NCBI GenBank assembly: GCA_959018215.1
Contig: CAUEKL010000015.1
Location: forward strand, 1 to 19,457
DNA length: 19,457 nt
Direction: 5' to 3'
Source: an uncultured Gemmiger sp.
Lineage (GTDB): Bacteria > Bacillota > Clostridia > Oscillospirales > Ruminococcaceae
Shown here one piece after another: positions 8,826 to 15,348 of the stretch; position 1 is the first letter of the stretch, and every line of letters begins with the position of its first letter. The translations under genes and the position numbers were made by a program. Below the pieces are notes generated by a model, which had not been told where the DNA came from, searched no databases, and saw only the letters and a list, made by a program, of their open reading frames with translations.

Positions 8826-9745
8826 CCCTCGCTCACCGTGCCCTGAACGCGGCCCAAGGCGCGCTCGAAACCGATGGCGTTCACCCGGTCATCCAGCAGC
8901 GGAATCACGCGGCACAGGCCGTCTTTGGGGCTGACGTGGCGGTTTACGATACAGGCTCCACCGCCCAGCATGACCAGAGGCATCGCATGAAGGTCGAATC
9001 CCGCTTCCATGACTGCGGAGAACAAACGCTCGGTATACAGCCGGCCCTGTTTGTTCACAATGCTGCGTACCTCGTCCGGCAGGCTGCAGGGCTGGCCTGC
9101 CAGGATCTGCTCGATCTGAGCATCGGTAAGCGAAAGTCCGGTTTCCTGACGGACCCGCTCCCGGATTTCATCGATGCAGCGGATCATCCCCAGTTCCAGG
9201 CTGTGCGCCGTTTCCGCTACAGGCAGGGCGTTGTCGATCCGCATCAGATCCACTGTCCATCCGCCGATGTCCATGAGCAGTAGCGACGGTTCGTCGGTCA
9301 GCAGATCCGGTTCGGCCATCAGGGCCGCAAAGCCCTGGGGAAACAGCTGCACATCCGCGATGGTGATGCTGTATTCCACACCCTCGTAGCGGAACTGAAC
9401 CGGCTGGGAAGGACGAAGCAGATAGCTGCGAAACTTCGGCTTGTCCCGGCCATAACTGGTCAGCGGAAGGCCAGCCGCAATTCGAACCGAACACTCGGTG
9501 GGTGCGCCTCGGCTGCAGATTTCTTGCGCCAATGCAGCCATCGTCAGCATGTAGTAGTTGTCGTTGATGGTTTTGTCGCGCTGGATCGGCTGACGTCCGG
9601 TTCCGCAAACAAAAAAACACCCGCCGAACTCAAGGAGTCCCTGGCGGGTGTAAGGTTCGTGGCTGCCGTAGGCTGTAAGACCGGCTGGGAAAGAACAATG
9701 CCGCGTCTTGATGGCATAATAGCCGTGATCGATGCCAATGTTCAT
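8822..9745 (-). CDS. parM: ParM/StbA-type actin-like ATPase
   Basis: The product is 307 residues, close to the usual length of plasmid ParM/StbA proteins, which polymerise with ATP and push DNA copies apart. Actin-fold motifs are visible: phosphate-1 loop GIDHGYYAIKT (4-14, Asp6 and Lys13), phosphate-2 loop LLMDIGGWTVDL (157-168, Asp159 and Asp166), and adenosine loop MLGGGACI (259-266). ATG 9745 is preceded by GTGAGG at good spacing. It is the first gene of a minus-strand unit with parR-like and RHH genes. In an integrated element such a module is thought to stabilise the excised circular form. Upstream lie a leader hairpin and a strong terminator that insulate it from the metabolic genes. 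Confidence 0.92.
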   Translation of the reverse strand: MNIGIDHGYYAIKTRHCSFPAGLTAYGSHEPYTRQGLLEFGGCFFVCGTGRQPIQRDKTINDNYYMLTMAALAQEICSRGAPTECSVRIAAGLPLTSYGRDKPKFRSYLLRPSQPVQFRYEGVEYSITIADVQLFPQGFAALMAEPDLLTDEPSLLLMDIGGWTVDLMRIDNALPVAETAHSLELGMIRCIDEIRERVRQETGLSLTDAQIEQILAGQPCSLPDEVRSIVNKQGRLYTERLFSAVMEAGFDLHAMPLVMLGGGACIVNRHVSPKDGLCRVIPLLDDRVNAIGFERALGRVQGTVSEG

Positions 9746-9794
9746 GGTTTTTGCCTCACTTTCGTTTTTGTTGAGATTTGCGGATCTATGTGAA

Positions 9795-9824
9795 CGGCTG
9801 GTAGATAACTTTTCTTCCCAGCCG
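9795..9824 (-). promoter_or_regulatory. Leader hairpin upstream of parM
   Basis: CGGCTGG (9795-9801) pairs with CCAGCCG (9818-9824) around a 16-nt loop. It sits about 50 nt before the parM start, past the possible -10 box, so it would be in the parM transcript leader or could be a protein-binding inverted repeat. It has no U-run on the minus strand, so it is not a normal terminator. Confidence 0.45.
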
Positions 9825-9837
9825 GTAAATTTATACT

Positions 9838-9862
9838 AGGGGGAGAGGTGTGGAGAGGGGGA
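9838..9862. repeat. Perfect 25-nt mirror repeat, mostly purine
   Basis: The plus strand reads identically in both directions (not reverse-complemented) around G9850: A-GGGGG-AGAGG-T, then G, then T-GGAGA-GGGGG-A. All bases are purines except two T. Mirror-symmetric purine tracts are the classical requirement for intramolecular triplex (H-DNA). It lies between the terminator and the possible parM -10 box, exactly where a -35 element would be expected. Confidence 0.8.
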
Positions 9863-9909
9863 AAAACAGAAAGCCGCTCAGTTCCGGCATTACCAGAAAC
9901 CGAGCGGCT
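9861..9909 (-). terminator. Strong Rho-independent terminator, minus strand
   Basis: On the minus strand AGCCGCTC (9909-9902) pairs with GAGCGGCT (9879-9872). The inner arms (GGTTTC and GGAACT) extend the stem to about 14-16 pairs with two G-T wobbles and one mismatch. A TTTCTGTTTTTC run follows. It lies about 150 nt past the stop of the oxidoreductase gene and ends the catabolic transcription unit before parM. Confidence 0.88.
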
Positions 9910-10056
9910 AAAAATGGGCACACTTGTCCTATATAGTTTTTCCTTTTATTTTATTGTTATTGGGCAAGCTAGCATACCCATAGACTTTTATCTTAAGAAC
10001 AATAGTATCAAGATATTGTTTCAGGCCGCTGCAGTAGAATCCAGCCTTTTTCCTAC

Positions 10057-12015
10057 TTAGCAGCCGGTGCCGATGTCCAGGGCCGCGTGATAGCCCCAGT
10101 AGACGGCGTTGGTGATGGTGCTCACCCTGGCGGCGTCGCCGATGATGCGCACAAAGGGTGCGGTGCCCCGCAGGGCTTCCACGTCGGCGGTGCGGGAGCG
10201 CTGGCCCAGGGCGCAGATGACGGTGGTACCGGGGACGAGGACCTGTTCCCCGTCCTTGGTCTCGCAGAGGATGCCGTCGGGGCGCACTTCCAGGCCCTTG
10301 CAGCCGGTGTGCACCGTGACGTACTTCTCGATTTCCTTGAGCAGCAGCGGACGGTGGCGGACGTTGGCGTCGGGGGCCAGGGCGTCCCGCATCTCGACGA
10401 GGTGGACCCGCTTGCCCTCCTGGCCCAGATGGATGGCGCACTCGCAGCCAGCCAGGCCGCCGCCAAAGACCACCACATCGTCGGTGACCTTATCCTTTTC
10501 CTTGTAGTAGTTGTTGACGATGACCACGTTGTCACCCTTCAGGCCCGGGATGGGCGGCACCAGCGGCGCAGAACCCACGGCGATGATGAGGGCGTCGGGG
10601 GCCTCGGCTTCCACCAGTTCCGGCGTAACGGCGGTGTTCAGCCGAATTTCTACGCCTGCCTTGCGGGCCATGTTGGCGTAGGTGCCTGCCAGCTCGTACA
10701 TCTCATGCTTGAACGGCAGGGCCTGCTCACTCTTGAGGATGCCGCCCAGCTCGTTGTCCTTCTCGCAGAGGATGACCCTGTGGCCGCGGCGGGCCGCCGT
10801 GTAGGCCGCATACAGACCGCCGGGGCCGCCGCCCGCCACCAGGACCTTCTTCTTCTCGGGGGCGGGGTAAATCGTGTCGCCCTCCAGCTCCCGGCCGATG
10901 AGGGGGTTCACCGTGCAGCGGCGGGTGGAGGTGGCGGCGCGCTCCGCCATGCAGGTGAAGCAGCGCAGGCAGCGGACGATCTCGTCGCCGCGGTTGGCCA
11001 TGACCTTGTTGGGCAGGAAGGGATCGGCCAGCAGGGCGCGGGCCATGTAGACCACATCCGCCTTGCCGGAGGCAATAATTTCCTCCATCTGGGCGGGGTC
11101 GTTCAGCCCGCCGATGGTGGCCACCGGCACCTTCACATGCTTCTTGATCTCAGCCGCCAGGTAGACATTGCAGCCGTGGTCCTTGAACATGCTGGGGTGG
11201 GTGTCCCCGAAGCCCCGCTGATAGGTGCCCGCAGAAACGTGGAGCAGGTCGATGTAAGGTTCGATTTGTTCCGCAATGCGGCAGCCTTCGGCCAGGTCGT
11301 ACCCGCCCTCGAACAGTTCCGAGCCGGAGAGGCGGAACTCGATGGGGAAGCGGGGGCCAACGGCCTCCCGCACGGCCTTCAGTACTTCGATGGCGAAACG
11401 GCAGCGGTTTTCCAGGGTGCCGCCGTACTCGTCGGTGCGCTTGTTGAAGTAGGGAGAGAAAAACTGGTTGATGAGCCAGCCGTGGCCGCCGTGGATCATG
11501 AGCATCTCAAAGCCCGCCCGCTTGGCCAGGCCCGCCACATGGCCGTAGGATTTGACGATGTCGGCGATCATCTCTTTGGTCAGCTCGCCCACTTCCACCC
11601 CGTCGGGGCGGGTGCAGGCGGAGGGACCCCACTGGGCCAGACCCTTCTGCTTGCTCTTGTCGGTCATGTAGGTGCCGGAATACATGCCCGAATGGGACAG
11701 TTCCAGGCTGGGCATGGCCCCGTGGCGGCGGATGGCGTCCGCCGTGTAGGCGGCGGCAGCCAGGGAATTGAGGATGCTCTCATCCAGATGGTAGGCGTGG
11801 GAGCCGTCGGTGGCGGGGTGGACCATGCACTCGGACACGGTCACCGCCCCGGCGCCGCCCTTGGCCCGCAGTTCATAGAAAGCGGTGGACTTGGGACCGA
11901 TGCAGCCGTCGTTGGTGATGTCGGTGCCGCCCATGGGGGCGGAAAACATCCGGTTGCGGAAGGTCACCCCCGCGATGGTGATGGGGGCGCACAGATGGGG
12001 ATACTGGTATTTCAT
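10057..12015 (-). CDS. Old Yellow Enzyme-type FMN/4Fe-4S/FAD ene-reductase
   Basis: The product is 652 residues, typical of the fused family that includes 2,4-dienoyl-CoA reductase, 2-enoate reductase and bile-acid BaiCD/BaiH. The N-terminal FMN barrel spans about 1-345 (FRNRMFSAPMGG; active-site block IHGGHGWLINQFFSPYFNKR with YGGTLENR). A 4Fe-4S cysteine set follows at Cys349, 352, 355 and 367 (CLRCFTC, then CTVNP). The FAD/NAD(H) part begins with VAGGGPGGLYAA (393-404), with a second dinucleotide loop VVFGGGLAGCECA (515-527). Such cytosolic enzymes reduce activated C=C bonds with NAD(P)H. ATG 12015 follows AAAGGA. It is the last gene of the cluster, 107 nt after rraA. The substrate is unknown; an alpha,beta-unsaturated acid or CoA ester is likely. 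Confidence 0.93.
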   Translation of the reverse strand: MKYQYPHLCAPITIAGVTFRNRMFSAPMGGTDITNDGCIGPKSTAFYELRAKGGAGAVTVSECMVHPATDGSHAYHLDESILNSLAAAAYTADAIRRHGAMPSLELSHSGMYSGTYMTDKSKQKGLAQWGPSACTRPDGVEVGELTKEMIADIVKSYGHVAGLAKRAGFEMLMIHGGHGWLINQFFSPYFNKRTDEYGGTLENRCRFAIEVLKAVREAVGPRFPIEFRLSGSELFEGGYDLAEGCRIAEQIEPYIDLLHVSAGTYQRGFGDTHPSMFKDHGCNVYLAAEIKKHVKVPVATIGGLNDPAQMEEIIASGKADVVYMARALLADPFLPNKVMANRGDEIVRCLRCFTCMAERAATSTRRCTVNPLIGRELEGDTIYPAPEKKKVLVAGGGPGGLYAAYTAARRGHRVILCEKDNELGGILKSEQALPFKHEMYELAGTYANMARKAGVEIRLNTAVTPELVEAEAPDALIIAVGSAPLVPPIPGLKGDNVVIVNNYYKEKDKVTDDVVVFGGGLAGCECAIHLGQEGKRVHLVEMRDALAPDANVRHRPLLLKEIEKYVTVHTGCKGLEVRPDGILCETKDGEQVLVPGTTVICALGQRSRTADVEALRGTAPFVRIIGDAARVSTITNAVYWGYHAALDIGTGC

Positions 12016-12122
12016 ACAAATTTCCTTTCCCGATTTTTCCTCAAGATTTTTTGCTTCATGACTTTAGTCTCAACTCCGACTAGGCTGAAAGCCGGAACGT
12101 GTAAGTACATGCCCTCTGTTCG

Positions 12123-12836
12123 TTATGGTGCGGCTGTTCCACTCCAGTTTCTATTGCAAAAAGTACCGCCCTGACGGGTAAACCGACTGGTGAAAGCATC
12201 TTTGTGTTCGTTTTCCGTATAGAGCCCTTGCCCCATTCGTGCCACCGTTCTCTGCTCTTCTTCAAGATTCTTTTTGGCTGCTTCCAGCAATTCTGGCGCA
12301 TCCAGTCTGGGAATAACGACAATCCCGTCTTCGTCCCCCACTAGAATATCGCCCGGCATAACGACCTGTCCTCCACAGACCACCGGCACATTCATTTCAC
12401 CCGGTCCTTCTCGGTATGGTCCTTGTGGAGTCACTGCCTTTGCAAACACCGGGATGGTTCCGGCGCGAATATCGTCCAGATCCCGGATGGCTCCGTTCAC
12501 CACAAAACCACCCAATTTTCTCAGCTGCGCATAAGCCAGCATCATACCGCCAACCAAGGCACGGTCGGTGTATCCAGCTCCGTCAACAACGAGAATATCG
12601 CCAGGCTGTGTATAATCCAGTGCAGCTTGTGCAACCAGATTGTCCCCAGAAGGCACTTTCACGGTGAATGCCGTTCCTAATAACCGGTGGTGATTAAAGG
12701 CACGTATACCACCAAACATGCAATTCATCTTCTTTACACAGTCGCCAATATTACTACTGGGAATCCCTTCAAACGCTTTTATCAGTGCCAAATCCGGCCG
12801 CTCGAATTGCAGAAACGCTCTAAAGCCAACAGCCAT
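12123..12836 (-). CDS. RraA-family class II aldolase / oxaloacetate decarboxylase-like protein
   Basis: The product is 237 residues from ATG 12836, which has AAGGAG eight bases upstream; an earlier in-frame ATG at 12860 is poorly placed. The length matches 4-hydroxy-4-methyl-2-oxoglutarate aldolases (about 230) rather than the shorter RNase regulator RraA (about 160). Family marks are SSNIGDCV (27-34), GDILVVDGAGYTDRALVGG (79-97), GGFVVNGAIRDLDDI (109-123) with the Arg118-Asp119 pair used for substrate and metal binding, and VGDEDGIVVIP (166-176). These enzymes cleave 4-hydroxy-2-oxo acids to pyruvate plus a carbonyl product and often decarboxylate oxaloacetate. With a dehydratase in the same cluster, it could cleave the 2-oxo-3-deoxy acid that enzyme makes. 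Codon use looks less GC-rich than in the ene-reductase gene beside it. Confidence 0.85.
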   Translation of the reverse strand: MAVGFRAFLQFERPDLALIKAFEGIPSSNIGDCVKKMNCMFGGIRAFNHHRLLGTAFTVKVPSGDNLVAQAALDYTQPGDILVVDGAGYTDRALVGGMMLAYAQLRKLGGFVVNGAIRDLDDIRAGTIPVFAKAVTPQGPYREGPGEMNVPVVCGGQVVMPGDILVGDEDGIVVIPRLDAPELLEAAKKNLEEEQRTVARMGQGLYTENEHKDAFTSRFTRQGGTFCNRNWSGTAAP

Positions 12837-12861
12837 ACACTTTTCTCCTTTCCGCAACATT

Positions 12862-13479
12862 TTAATAAGGTAACGCTTTTTTACCTAACGTAACATGCAT
12901 GAGCATGGCGCTGCCGGAATAGAGCATCCAGCCCGCAAAGGCCATGATACACACCGCTGCCGGGGTACGCAGGTTCACAAGGCCCAGGTCACTGAGCCCC
13001 ATACAGATGAATCCCAGGCAGATGACCCCCATAAAGAAGGCCATGGGGCCGTTTTTCAGCCGGACGAAGGTGGCGGAGATGCACAGCAGCATGAACGCCG
13101 CCGCCAGAAATGCAGCGCCGTCCACATAGCCTTTGACCCCGGCAATGGCTTCGGGCACGGTGCGCCCGGCCGCCGTGTAGACGACCACCACCGCGCCCCA
13201 GATGCCGTTCTGCACCAGGGTCACGCCGGAAAGAACCCCGTTGGCCACCGCGCCGATGACGTTGCCCGCCTTGAAGGCCTGCACGCTGGTGAGCAGGATC
13301 AGGGGGCAGGCGGCCAGGGCCCAGGGCAGCACGGCTGCCATGGCGGAGGTGTCCGCCAGGCCGAAAAGCACCGGCCACAGGGTGAACAGCACCAACCCGG
13401 TGATGATGTTGCCCAGGGGGGTGGAATCGGCCACAGAAGTATATACTTCGTACTGGCCTACAGATGAATTGGTTTGCAT
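12862..13479 (-). CDS. AceTr/SatP (GPR1/FUN34/YaaH)-type acetate/succinate transporter
   Basis: The product is a 205-residue integral membrane protein with about six hydrophobic segments. ATG 13479 has AGGAGG at six bases; an earlier ATG at 13515 has no good site. The start STPLGNIITG matches the N-terminal NPAPLG-type signature of this family. GNVIGAVANG corresponds to the GNTFG-like loop, and the end FAGWMLYSGSAMLMHVTLGKKALPY parallels the FAGWIGL...LP C-terminus of E. coli SatP. Members move acetate, succinate or other small monocarboxylates, usually with protons. Here it may export acid end products or import an organic acid. It is the first gene after the intercistronic hairpin and lies 25 nt before the RraA-family gene. 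Confidence 0.78.
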   Translation of the reverse strand: MQTNSSVGQYEVYTSVADSTPLGNIITGLVLFTLWPVLFGLADTSAMAAVLPWALAACPLILLTSVQAFKAGNVIGAVANGVLSGVTLVQNGIWGAVVVVYTAAGRTVPEAIAGVKGYVDGAAFLAAAFMLLCISATFVRLKNGPMAFFMGVICLGFICMGLSDLGLVNLRTPAAVCIMAFAGWMLYSGSAMLMHVTLGKKALPY

Positions 13480-13529
13480 AGAAAACCTCCTAACACAATA
13501 AAGGGCGGCAAACACAAAATTTAGTTTTC

Positions 13530-13572
13530 AAAATAGAGCATGCCGCCACAGACTTGCGGCGGCATGCTCTTG
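13530..13572 (-). terminator. 13-bp hairpin between esterase and SatP-like genes
   Basis: AGAGCATGCCGCC (13535-13547) pairs perfectly with GGCGGCATGCTCT (13558-13570) around a 10-nt loop. On the minus strand a short TATTTT follows, a weak U-run. It may act as a partial terminator or RNA-processing/stability element between the first three and last three genes of the cluster. I see no clear promoter after it. Confidence 0.65.
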
Positions 13573-13610
13573 CATAAAAAGAGGAGTCCCTAACGGGAGG
13601 AAATGTCAGA

Positions 13611-15335
13611 TTAAAGTGCTGGTTCGCCCATGTAGAGCAAGGTGCCGTCCGATGTTTTGGAGAACTTGGAAAGGAACTCGTCATAGGAGTACCAGCTTTC
13701 CGCCGGGTAGTTGGCATGGGACATATCCCGCACCGTGCCCACCACCAGCATGGGGACCTGCTTTGCGTTGGGGTAAACATAATAGCTTACTTCGCCGCAG
13801 GTATAACGCAGCGGAGTGGTGCGCAGCCCGTAGATCTTCATCAGGTTGCGCAGGAAAGCGGCAATGTCCTTGCTGGCATGGTATTCCAGTTCGCCGTGTT
13901 CGGGATCGGCACAGAGCCAGTCTTTCTCTCCAAAAAGGAAGAAGTAGGGTACCGCCGGGGCGATGGCCTCAGGCAGCTGCAGCTCATGGTCGGGATCGGC
14001 CAGCGCGGACCAAGGAGCTACCGCAGCGAAAACGCCGGGGGCTTTCTGGGCCAGGGTGGAGGTCATCATACCGCCGCTGGACTGACCGCATGCATAGATA
14101 CGGGTGGTATCCACAGACCAGCGTGCCTTGACGTCTTCCAGAACGGCCAGAACAAACTTCACATCGTCGATGGGCTTGTCCTCATAACTGCCGTTCCAGA
14201 GCAGCAGATTGCGCAGGGCGCCGGGGCGCTGCTGGTGTACCCCTGCCTCGGGAAAGACCACAATGAAGTCCCGTTCTTCGGCCACCCGGCTCATACCGGA
14301 CAGGCTGATAAAACTTTCCGCCGTACCGCCACGGCCGTGCATGCAGACCACCAGCGGCACCGGTCTGCCCAGATTCTTCACCCGTTCGGGCACATACTCA
14401 TACCACACCCGTGTGAAACCGTCAAGTTCCATTGTATGATAGGTCATGCCGTATTCCTCGGGGTCGATACGGTTTCGCAGGGCTTTGGTGCCGTAGCAGC
14501 GGTGACGGCAGGCTTTGCTCAGATAGGCCCAGACGGCCTCAAGCAGATCTTCCTGCAGGGTTCCGGCAAAGCGGTTAGTCACCCGTACCTGGCTGATCTT
14601 TTCCTCATTGATCTGGCTCTTTTTACAGACGGTACGGGGCAGGTAGATCTCGTCCGCCCAACGGTTGGCGTAGGGTTCATCCTCGGTGTCATTCATCTGC
14701 TTCCAATAGGTGCAAACGCTGGCATTGGCACCGGTGTTTTCGCTCCAGACCATCCAGACCGGCACCTGGGTTTTGGCCGCCGAGATGGACAGCTCGGTCT
14801 TGCCGGTGTTTTCCCCTCCGGCTGTAACATCAGCGTTGCGCAGGGCGGCCTCCTCCAGATCCCCGAAGGTTGCCAGGCCCGACCATTCACTGCTCATCTT
14901 CATGACGGCCTGCTGGGCTACGTCGGCGCCTTTGCCAACACCTACAGCGTAGATGTTATCCTGCATGACCACATAACTCCGGCGGCCGTTGATCTGCACA
15001 TATACACGGTTCATATAGTCGGCGTCAGCACCGGTCAGATCCCAACCGTCCTTGCCAGGAATGAGCACATGGAGAAAGAGATCGTGAGCTTCGGCAAAAG
15101 CGAGCCAGGGGCTCTTTTCCAGATAGTCCAGCACCGGCATATCGTCGGGCGGAGCCACTACCAGGCAGGGCCGGTTGTAGACAAGGCCCGGTTTCAGGTA
15201 GGTATAAAAGGTGCGGGTGGTCTCCCCCACCTGTACCGGCTCCTCAAACAGGCCGGATACCAGGCAGCGGCGGGGTTCCTGACGGTCTACCGCAAAGGCG
15301 GCCATATCGGACGGAAATCTTTGTACTTGCAGCAT
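13611..15335 (-). CDS. Two-domain alpha/beta-hydrolase (PHB-depolymerase/feruloyl-esterase-like)
   Basis: The product is 574 residues from ATG 15335, eight bases after AAGGGGGT. An ATG at 15356 overlaps the permease stop but has no site. The C-terminal half (about 295-574) is an esterase: oxyanion motif CMHGRGG (331-337), nucleophile elbow ACGQSSGG with Ser419, likely Asp472 in FGEKDW and His540 in MSHANYP. This resembles the PHB-depolymerase/LpqC/feruloyl-esterase group. The N-terminal half (about 30-230) repeats the fold pattern (YLKPGLVYNRPCLVVAPPDD; YAVGVGKGADVA; VPVWMVWSEN) but has Gly134-Lys135 where the nucleophile should be, so it is probably inactive. No signal peptide is seen, so hydrolysis would be cytosolic. 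Operon position after a permease suggests it acts on an imported ester. Confidence 0.85.
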   Translation of the reverse strand: MLQVQRFPSDMAAFAVDRQEPRRCLVSGLFEEPVQVGETTRTFYTYLKPGLVYNRPCLVVAPPDDMPVLDYLEKSPWLAFAEAHDLFLHVLIPGKDGWDLTGADADYMNRVYVQINGRRSYVVMQDNIYAVGVGKGADVAQQAVMKMSSEWSGLATFGDLEEAALRNADVTAGGENTGKTELSISAAKTQVPVWMVWSENTGANASVCTYWKQMNDTEDEPYANRWADEIYLPRTVCKKSQINEEKISQVRVTNRFAGTLQEDLLEAVWAYLSKACRHRCYGTKALRNRIDPEEYGMTYHTMELDGFTRVWYEYVPERVKNLGRPVPLVVCMHGRGGTAESFISLSGMSRVAEERDFIVVFPEAGVHQQRPGALRNLLLWNGSYEDKPIDDVKFVLAVLEDVKARWSVDTTRIYACGQSSGGMMTSTLAQKAPGVFAAVAPWSALADPDHELQLPEAIAPAVPYFFLFGEKDWLCADPEHGELEYHASKDIAAFLRNLMKIYGLRTTPLRYTCGEVSYYVYPNAKQVPMLVVGTVRDMSHANYPAESWYSYDEFLSKFSKTSDGTLLYMGEPAL

Positions 15336-15348
15336 AGCAGATACCCCC

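Larger units (their letters stand above)
9746..10056. other. Gene-free junction between ICE-like module and catabolic cluster
   Basis: No convincing coding sequence lies in these 311 bases; a short 70-codon plus-strand frame (9848-10060) has no family resemblance. From left to right it holds the parM leader with a 7-bp hairpin, a possible -10 box (TATAAA on the minus strand, 9835-9830) without a recognisable -35, a purine mirror repeat, a strong minus-strand terminator, and an AT-rich stretch (about 9910-10040). The AT-rich stretch carries a small inverted repeat (AACAATA/TATTGTT). Composition differs sharply from the GC-rich gene that ends at 10057. Confidence 0.7.

Noticed and set aside
9848..10060. 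Small plus-strand ORF of 70 codons in the junction
   Set aside because: It starts inside the mirror repeat, crosses the terminator stem and ends over the 3' end of the oxidoreductase. It has no recognisable features, so I treat it as chance.
9929..10441. Minus-strand 170-codon frame overlapping the end of the ene-reductase
   Set aside because: Out-of-frame Arg/Pro/Gly-rich translation of a GC-rich gene; a shadow.
10087..12174. 695-codon plus-strand frame opposite the ene-reductase
   Set aside because: It is rich in Gly, Ala, His and Val repeats typical of the antisense of a GC-rich gene. The minus strand encodes a complete flavoenzyme with all motifs.
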